Positions 57,237 to 64,000 of a DNA stretch of 64,000 nt are shown one piece after another (position 1 is the first letter of the stretch; each line of letters opens with the position of its first letter). Made by a program: the position numbers and the translations under genes. The notes below the pieces were generated by a model. The model saw only the letters and a list, made by a program, of their open reading frames with translations, did not search any database and was not told the DNA's origin. This stretch comes from an uncultured Methanobrevibacter sp. (lineage in GTDB: Archaea; Methanobacteriota; Methanobacteria; Methanobacteriales; Methanobacteriaceae), in assembly GCF_947169325.1 (NCBI RefSeq), contig NZ_CAMVPN010000005.1, forward strand, positions 1 to 64,000, written 5' to 3'.

Positions 57237-58087
57237 TGGACCGTTTCGTTCAAAGATTGGATAATGCTTTTGAAGCTATTGAAAATGCTGATTATATTCT
57301 TATCGGTGCGGGTGCCGGTTTTTCTGCAGCTGCAGGTCTTGAATATTCGGGCAAGCGTTTTGATGATAATTTCCAGGATTTCATTGAAAAGTATGGGGTA
57401 CAGGACATGTACTCAGCAACATTCTATCCGTATCAAACACAGGAGGAAAAATGGGCTCATTGGGCACGTCATGTCTATGTGAACAGGTATTCGGTTGGAA
57501 AAACCAAATTATATGAACAATTGCTGGAACTGGTTAAGAATAAGGATTATTTTGTCCTTACAACAAATGTTGAGCATCAGTTTTGGATAAACGGTTTTGA
57601 AGATGAGCGAATCTTCGCAACACAGGGTGACTATGGGCTCATGCAGTGCGAAAAGGGATGTCACGATAAACTGTATTCAAATGAGGATCTGGTTTTTGAA
57701 GCGCTTGAAAAAACCGAAGACTGCAGGATTCCGTCTGAACTGGTTCCGGTATGTCCAGTCTGTGGAGGCAATATGGAAATCAATGTAAGAAAGGACAGTT
57801 TCTTTGTTGAAGATGAAAAATGGCATCAGATGTCTGAAAGGTATTATAAGTTTTTAAATTCAATCGATGAGGATAAGAATTTAGTGTTTTTGGAATTGGG
57901 AGTTGGATTCAACACTCCAACAATAATCAGATATCCTTTTGAACAGATGACATACAATAATCCCAACACTACACTGATAAGATTGAATAGAGATTTTCCA
58001 CAGGCAATTCCGGAAAACAAGGATAGGACAATAAGCTTTGATGAGGAGATTTCTGAAATATTTGATTACTGGTTAAAAAGAGTTTAG
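57236..58087 (+). CDS. SirTM-class sirtuin-like NAD-dependent enzyme
   Basis: ILIGAGAGFSAAAGLEYSG...VLTTNVEHQFWINGF...IFATQGDYG...CEKGC...CPVCGG; TAATG overlap with the macrodomain gene. Confidence 0.9.
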   Translation: MDRFVQRLDNAFEAIENADYILIGAGAGFSAAAGLEYSGKRFDDNFQDFIEKYGVQDMYSATFYPYQTQEEKWAHWARHVYVNRYSVGKTKLYEQLLELVKNKDYFVLTTNVEHQFWINGFEDERIFATQGDYGLMQCEKGCHDKLYSNEDLVFEALEKTEDCRIPSELVPVCPVCGGNMEINVRKDSFFVEDEKWHQMSERYYKFLNSIDEDKNLVFLELGVGFNTPTIIRYPFEQMTYNNPNTTLIRLNRDFPQAIPENKDRTISFDEEISEIFDYWLKRV

Positions 58088-60210
58088 ATGTTTTCTAAAT
58101 TCTTAATTTCTTTTTTTAAGAATTCATATATTGATTCAGCACCAATCAATTCACCGGGATTATTCCATTCTGAAGGGTATATGATAAATGGTCTTGTCTG
58201 ATTGCCTCCAAGGCCTCCATGGCTTCCAATCAGCTCTTCGAATGCACACACTTCATCGGTTTGTGAGTCATAAAAGCTGTTAACTAAAATGTCCGGCATG
58301 TTTTTAAAGCCGTTCTGCCTTTTCAAATGTATGGAGGCATTTTCGCCAAAGCCTATCAGTGGATTTTCACCAACAACCCGGTCTGTTTCAAGATAGTAAA
58401 TTCCACTCTCTCCAATCACCATTCCTCCGTTTGTCATTGAATTCACAAGAACGAATCCTATTCCCGGATGCTTTACAAGTCCCGGAATCAAATCCGGAAA
58501 CAGCATCACGATTTCTTCATAGGTCAATCGCTGTTTCCATTGTGTGAGGTAAATCAAACCCAGGTTTCCTGAGCCTAAAACAATCAATTCCGAATCTTCT
58601 GCTTTTTTTGTTGAGTGTTCCACACTTTCATGGCGTTTAATGTAGTCTAAACTGTTGGAATACCTTTCCCTTAGATTCAGGTATTGTTCGTTTTCAAATA
58701 TTATTGAAGATTTGCTGCTGTCAATTTTCCCCCTTATGCTCTGCACATATTCGTTTTCTTCAAACAAATCGTCACGAACATTTCCAAACTTGTTTTTAAG
58801 ATTTCTGATTTGTTTGTTTTCAGGAATCACTGCATCCCTGAAGTGGTCAATGGTGTATTCCGTTTTGAACATTTTTAAATCATCCGGAAGCAATCTCCTC
58901 ACGTAATTTCCAAGTGTCATTCCGTATCTCTGCTTAAATGTGGCACCTTTGCTTTGGCCATGGTCTGATAGAACAACCAATTTGTAGTCACGTTCACTCA
59001 TGTCTATTGCAGATGTTAATCTTTGAAATTGCATGTCAATCTGCTTTAGAGCACCCCAAACGTCCATGTCCTCCACTCCGGAGTGGTGTGCTATCTCGTC
59101 ATATCCCATGTAGGTTGCATATGCGGTATCGATGTCTCCTGTCAATATTTCGCCTGTTAAAACTTGTGTTGTAGCTTCCCTTAAAACAACGTTTGCCCCT
59201 GCCCTTACTGCCGCATAGACAATTGACCTTCTGATGCGGGGGTTGATATTTTTTAAATAATGAATCATTTGGGACTTTAACTCCAAAACAATGTCCCACA
59301 AGAACAGGACAAATATTCTGGGGAAGTTGTTTGCATCTAAAAATACGCTGTGCAGGCTTTTGCTGTAGATTTTCTTTAACCCTTCAAGTTTGGATGATGT
59401 CAATGTTGATTCGGGGCTGTCTCCTGAAAACATGTTTGCAATGCTTATTCCATCTTTAAGAAGACCGTCTCCATCGCTTATTCTTCTTTCGACTTCCGGT
59501 GCATCACTCAATTTTCCTGAAACTATAATATGATTCTCATTTTCTTTTTCAACCCATCTGTATGCAACGATGTTTTCATTGTTTCCATGCAATATTCCCG
59601 CCTGGCTTGATCCGGTTTGTGAGGATAAATCAGTCTCCCATTCCTTCAATGTGTGTGTCTTTTCATCCAGCCACTTCTTCAGGTTAGGCATCATGCCCTT
59701 GTCAAGAGCCTTTTTCAATGTATTGATTGACAGACCATCAATTTCAAGCATTATAACACCAGGATATCTCTTTTTGTATTGTGTTTTTCTTTTTAGGGCA
59801 AATTTCTTGATGGTTTTCATGTATCCGTCGAAATAATTGGTGTTTGTGATGTTTGTTGCGAATGTGGTGAATATAGCCATCACTATCGGAACCTGAAGCG
59901 CTCCGTAAAATCCGACATAAACTCCCGGAATGAAATAGGCAGCTATATAGAATGTTATGCAGTTAATGAATATTGTTGCAATTCCAAATGTGAAAATGAT
60001 GATTTTCATGAAAAATCTTTGAAAAAGAGGCCATAGCAATGAGTTTGTTATTGCAAGGGCGATAATGATGAGTATTGCATTGTACCATGGGCCAACGCTG
60101 AAGTCCTGGCTTATGTAATCCACTGCATAAATTGATATCATGTTGGCTAATACAACAAAAATAATCGTAATGGATGACTTTAAATAAGGAATAATCTTGC
60201 CGGCACTCAT
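58084..60210 (-). CDS. Membrane protein with holin-like N-terminus and alkaline-phosphatase/phosphodiesterase domain
   Basis: N-terminal TM helices, then MLEIDGLSINTLKKALDKGMMPNLKKWL...LSDHGQSKGATF. Confidence 0.8.
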   Translation of the reverse strand: MSAGKIIPYLKSSITIIFVVLANMISIYAVDYISQDFSVGPWYNAILIIIALAITNSLLWPLFQRFFMKIIIFTFGIATIFINCITFYIAAYFIPGVYVGFYGALQVPIVMAIFTTFATNITNTNYFDGYMKTIKKFALKRKTQYKKRYPGVIMLEIDGLSINTLKKALDKGMMPNLKKWLDEKTHTLKEWETDLSSQTGSSQAGILHGNNENIVAYRWVEKENENHIIVSGKLSDAPEVERRISDGDGLLKDGISIANMFSGDSPESTLTSSKLEGLKKIYSKSLHSVFLDANNFPRIFVLFLWDIVLELKSQMIHYLKNINPRIRRSIVYAAVRAGANVVLREATTQVLTGEILTGDIDTAYATYMGYDEIAHHSGVEDMDVWGALKQIDMQFQRLTSAIDMSERDYKLVVLSDHGQSKGATFKQRYGMTLGNYVRRLLPDDLKMFKTEYTIDHFRDAVIPENKQIRNLKNKFGNVRDDLFEENEYVQSIRGKIDSSKSSIIFENEQYLNLRERYSNSLDYIKRHESVEHSTKKAEDSELIVLGSGNLGLIYLTQWKQRLTYEEIVMLFPDLIPGLVKHPGIGFVLVNSMTNGGMVIGESGIYYLETDRVVGENPLIGFGENASIHLKRQNGFKNMPDILVNSFYDSQTDEVCAFEELIGSHGGLGGNQTRPFIIYPSEWNNPGELIGAESIYEFLKKEIKNLENI

Positions 60211-61076
60211 TCTATCTCAATAATCTGCTTTTTACTGGTTTTTAATGTTATGATTGTAATTTCGGGTTTGCAATTGACTCTTATTCTGAATGAATTTGTT
60301 CCAAGGCCTTTGCTTGTATACTGAATCATGTTGCCGACCTTATAAAGTCCGACAGGATATCTTGTTGAATTCGGACCTCTGAAGGGGGTTGTTTCAAATT
60401 TAGGTATTATGAATTGGCCTCCATGGGAATGGCCTGAAATCTGAAGGTCAAACAATTCTGTTTGTGAAGACTGCTTTGCAAAATCAGGTTCATGGGCAAG
60501 CAATATTGAAGGTATGTCTTTAGGCATTTTTGCAATTACCTTGTCCAAATCATCGGCACATACTGTACTGGAGTCGACTCCACAGAGATTGAGGCAGTCA
60601 TCACCTTTTTTAAAGGTATGGACATCATTGCTTAAATCAACAATGTCTGCAGCCTTGAATATATTTCTGACCCTTTCAGCACTCATCCAATGGTCGTGAT
60701 TTCCCAAAACTCCGAATTTGCCGTCCTTTGCTGTCAGCTTTTTCAATGAGTTTTCCAGAGCTTTGTCATAGTCATGCAGATTATATGAAAAGTAGTCACC
60801 GGTAAGTGTGACAATGTCAACGTTCAAGGTGTTGGCATAATCAATCAGCTCATCGAGATATTCTGGATTAATCCACTGGCCGAGATGGATATCGGTCAGA
60901 TTTAAAATACGGTAATTGTTAAAATTCCACCCCAGGTTCTTCAGTTCGATGTCAACTTCAACGATGTCGATTTTTTTCTCTGTAAATTTCTTGTCCGGAA
61001 GCGAATAGGTCATTGCATCCTGAATTCCTTGACGGACTTTCATTGCAGCCGGCCGCTCTATATCTTCATCTTTCAT
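60207..61076 (-). CDS. Metallophosphoesterase (YkuE/UDP-diacylglucosamine hydrolase-like)
   Basis: RILNLTDIHLGQWINPEYL...LTGDYF...GVLGNHDHW...LAHEPD...SGHSHGGQ. Confidence 0.9.
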   Translation of the reverse strand: MKDEDIERPAAMKVRQGIQDAMTYSLPDKKFTEKKIDIVEVDIELKNLGWNFNNYRILNLTDIHLGQWINPEYLDELIDYANTLNVDIVTLTGDYFSYNLHDYDKALENSLKKLTAKDGKFGVLGNHDHWMSAERVRNIFKAADIVDLSNDVHTFKKGDDCLNLCGVDSSTVCADDLDKVIAKMPKDIPSILLAHEPDFAKQSSQTELFDLQISGHSHGGQFIIPKFETTPFRGPNSTRYPVGLYKVGNMIQYTSKGLGTNSFRIRVNCKPEITIITLKTSKKQIIEIE

Positions 61077-61155
61077 TAAATAATGTTTACTTTCTGAAAC
61101 TATTTATAATTTTAAATACAAACATTTAGATGTTATTATAAATTAAGTGATTATT

Positions 61156-62346
61156 ATGCTTCAAATTGCAGTTTGTGGAAAACCAAATGTTGGCAAATCA
61201 TCTTTTTTCAATTCAGCAACTGCATCTGGTGTAGAAATGGCAAACTATCCATTTACAACCATTGATGCGAATAAGGCTGTTGCTCATGTTATTAAGGATT
61301 GTCCATGTAAGGAATTGGGTGTTACATGCAATCCTCACAATTCAATCTGTCTTGACGGAAAAAGATTATTGCCGATTGAAATGATAGATGTTGCAGGATT
61401 GGTTCCTGGAGCACACGAAGGAAAAGGATTAGGTAATAAGTTTTTAGATGACTTAATGCAGGCTAAAGTATTCATAAATGTCATAGATGCTTCAGGTTCA
61501 ACAGACCTTGAAGGAAATCCTGTCGATGCCGGAAGTCACGACCCTCTTGAAGATGTGGACTTTCTTGAAAACGAGATTGTAATGTGGATGTATGGAATCC
61601 TGTCAAGAAATTGGATAAGGCTTGTAAGAAAGATAAGTGCTGAACACCTTGACATTGCAAAGGTATTGTTTGACCAGCTGTCAGGTACAGGAATAGCCAT
61701 TGAAGATATAATCGAAGCTAAAAGGACAATTGAACCTGACTTCAACAAATGGGAAGAAGAGGATTTGATTGAACTTACCCGTAACATTTTGCATATTGCA
61801 AAACCGATGATGATTATTGCAAACAAGGCTGATCTTCCGACTTCAGCGGAAAACATTGAAAGAATCAAGGCAAAATATCCTAATGTCATTCCTACTTCAG
61901 CTGGTTCAGAGCTTGCACTTGTAAATGCTGCAAAAGCAGGTTTGATTAGCTATTTGCCTGGTGATGATCATTTTGACATATTGAAACCTGAAGAATTGTC
62001 TGAAGCTCAGCTTAAGGGTTTGGAATATATTCAGACCAACATTTTGGACAAGTATGGAAGCACCGGCGTTCAGGATGCTTTAAACTACGGTATTTTTGAA
62101 TTGCTTGACCAAATCGTTGTCTACCCTGTTCAGGATGAAAACAAGTACACTGACCAGAAGGGCAATGTGCTTCCAGATGGAATACTGCTTAAAAACGGTT
62201 CAAATCCTCGTGAACTGGCATATCTTGTCCACACTGACATAGGAGATAAGTTCATGCACGCCGTTGATGCAAGATCAAAGATGCGCATAGCCAGTGACTA
62301 TGAGCTTAAGGACGGCGACATCATAAGCATCATTACAAGAGGATGA
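61156..62346 (+). CDS. YchF/Obg-like P-loop GTPase
   Basis: [39 protein letters not shown]...[24 protein letters not shown]-terminal TGS-like domain. Confidence 0.94.
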   Translation: MLQIAVCGKPNVGKSSFFNSATASGVEMANYPFTTIDANKAVAHVIKDCPCKELGVTCNPHNSICLDGKRLLPIEMIDVAGLVPGAHEGKGLGNKFLDDLMQAKVFINVIDASGSTDLEGNPVDAGSHDPLEDVDFLENEIVMWMYGILSRNWIRLVRKISAEHLDIAKVLFDQLSGTGIAIEDIIEAKRTIEPDFNKWEEEDLIELTRNILHIAKPMMIIANKADLPTSAENIERIKAKYPNVIPTSAGSELALVNAAKAGLISYLPGDDHFDILKPEELSEAQLKGLEYIQTNILDKYGSTGVQDALNYGIFELLDQIVVYPVQDENKYTDQKGNVLPDGILLKNGSNPRELAYLVHTDIGDKFMHAVDARSKMRIASDYELKDGDIISIITRG

Positions 62347-62354
62347 TTCCTCTT
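62337..62354 (+). terminator. Hairpin plus T-tract with the ychF stop codon as loop
   Basis: AAGAGGA-TGAT-TCCTCTT then CTTTTTTTTT; TGA stop at 62344-62346. Confidence 0.7.
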
Positions 62355-62388
62355 CTTTTTTTTAATTTTGACATTAACGATTGGGTTT

Positions 62389-63792
62389 TTAGATTTCCAT
62401 TATTCTTAAGTAATTTGTTCTTTTTGCCTCACCTATCGGAAATCCGCCGGTTATTATGATTAAATCTCCCTTATTCAGGTCAAATTCTTTCTCTGCCATT
62501 TTTCTTGCATTTTCAACCATTTTGTCAGTGCTTTTGTAAATGTCTGTTATCACGGGTTTCACACCAAAGTTTAAGACGACCTTCTCGGCAATGTGGCTGG
62601 ACGGACAGCAGGCCAATATGATACAGTCCGGTCTCAGATTACTGATTCTGCTGGCAGTAAATCCTGTCATTGTAGTTGTAACTATTGCCTTGACGTCCGT
62701 ATATTCAACGGCTCCCACAACTAGTCTTGCAATGGTGTCGCTGATGGCTATGTCTCCCTTGTATTCGAAATGTTTGGTATAGTCAATGGTAGATTCCACA
62801 TATTTGCATGTTCTGCTCATTATTTCAACTGCCTCTACCGGATATTTTCCGACAGTGGTTTCTCCGGACAGCATCACACAGTCAGTACCATCCAATACTG
62901 CATTGGCAACGTCTGAAATCTCTGCTCTTGATGGTCTTGGGCTTTCATACATGGATGCAAGCATTTCTGTAGCGACAATGGCAAACTTGCCTTTTTCACG
63001 GCATTTTCTGATGATGCTCTTTTGAAGTGTCGGAAGCTCTTCCATAGGAACTTCGACTCCAAGGTCTCCCCGGGCAACCATGATGCCGTCGGATTCATCG
63101 ATGATTTCATCAATGTTTTCGATGCCTATGTTGCTTTCGATTTTGGAAATGATGCAGGAATCTCCTCCTGCTTCTTCAATTATTTTACGGGCTTCAATTA
63201 CATCTTCTTTTCTATTCACAAATGATAATGCTAAATAATCGCAGGAGTGCTGGGCTGCAAAGGTAATGTCGTTTTTGTCTGTTTCGCTCATGAAATCCAG
63301 TTTCAAATCGACCCCTGGAACATTAATGGTCTTGTGGTCTTGGATTTTACCGTCTCCCAATGCTTTCAATATGACATAATCGTTTTTCTTCTCGATTACT
63401 TCCAATTCAAGCAATGCATTGTCTATGAGGACCTTGTCACCCACTTCAATAAAATCAATTGCTTCGCTGTGATTTACTCCGAATTCCTCTTCATTTCCAA
63501 CTATGCAGTTCTTGCTCATCTTGATGGTGTCTCCTTTTTGAAGGGAGACTCCTTCGTCTTTAAATTTCAAAGTTCGAAACTCAGATCCTTTTGTATCATA
63601 CAGAATGGCAATAGGGGCATTGCAGGCTTTACGCACATTACGAATATTGTCTATTGTTTTCAATATGCAATCGTGTGTGGCATGGCTGAGATTAATACGT
63701 GCGCAGTCCATACCTTTGTTGACCATTTTACTCATTACCTCAACTGAATCGGATGCCGGACCAATGCTGCATATTATTTTTGTTTTTTTCAC
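62389..63792 (-). CDS. pyk: Pyruvate kinase
   Basis: KTKIICSIGPASDSVEVMSKMVNKGMDCARINLSHA...MVARGDLGVEVPMEELP...ATEMLASM. Confidence 0.96.
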   Translation of the reverse strand: MKKTKIICSIGPASDSVEVMSKMVNKGMDCARINLSHATHDCILKTIDNIRNVRKACNAPIAILYDTKGSEFRTLKFKDEGVSLQKGDTIKMSKNCIVGNEEEFGVNHSEAIDFIEVGDKVLIDNALLELEVIEKKNDYVILKALGDGKIQDHKTINVPGVDLKLDFMSETDKNDITFAAQHSCDYLALSFVNRKEDVIEARKIIEEAGGDSCIISKIESNIGIENIDEIIDESDGIMVARGDLGVEVPMEELPTLQKSIIRKCREKGKFAIVATEMLASMYESPRPSRAEISDVANAVLDGTDCVMLSGETTVGKYPVEAVEIMSRTCKYVESTIDYTKHFEYKGDIAISDTIARLVVGAVEYTDVKAIVTTTMTGFTASRISNLRPDCIILACCPSSHIAEKVVLNFGVKPVITDIYKSTDKMVENARKMAEKEFDLNKGDLIIITGGFPIGEAKRTNYLRIMEI

Positions 63793-64000
63793 ATTATCAT
63801 CTCGAATGTTTGATTTTGAAGATAATCTTTCAAATTATTCCCAACTGATTAATAGTTATGTAAGTGAATGTTAAATAATTTGTGAATGGGTAGATATTGA
63901 CATTAACGTTTGCCTTTGGCCATTTAAACTTGCTTTTTGAAACCCCTTGATATATATCCACGCTTGAAAGCAATTTTGATTTGCATAATCGTCGTCGTTA

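Noticed and set aside
62368-63910. TTGACATTAACG 12-mer on both sides of pyk (about 62370 and 63897)
   Set aside because: The same 12-mer also occurs inside the ModE gene (about 15255); chance 12-mer matches are expected in 64 kb of AT-rich DNA.

Overview
This 64 kb window is archaeal chromosome. Its gene content points to a Methanobacteriales methanogen, most likely Methanobrevibacter: mtd, fused fae-hps, cfbB/cbiA-type amidase, methanogenesis marker 12, Hef, RfcS/RfcL, Kae1-Bud32 fusion, aconitase-X, Mur-type ligases and adhesin-like secreted proteins. Most of it is dense housekeeping DNA: aminoacyl-tRNA synthetases, his, ilv and aro genes, replication clamp loader, one tRNA-Val(TAC). No CRISPR array, rRNA operon, transposase or prophage block was seen. 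The most interesting accessory signal is at about 55.9-58.1 kb. An HxlR-type regulator is divergent from a translationally coupled zinc-type macrodomain gene and a SirTM-class sirtuin gene (catalytic His position reads 'TQGDYG'). The shared promoter carries two 16-bp dyad sites, GTTACTTTCAGGTAAC-CCG-GTTGCTTTTAGGTTAC. The same two-site, 3-bp-spacer layout (GTAACTTTCAGGTAAC-GCA-GTAACCTCTTGGTAAC) occurs 26 kb away in front of a pyridoxamine-oxidase-like gene, which suggests a small HxlR regulon joining ADP-ribosylation to a flavoprotein. Other observations include two genes whose best start codons are non-canonical (ATT, ATA), a RhuM-like ORF split by one in-frame TAA, an EF-hand loop in an HtpX protease, an LRNTG sortase-like tail, and several hairpin/U-tract terminators that contain stop codons. 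All calls are from reading the sequence; no database searches were run.
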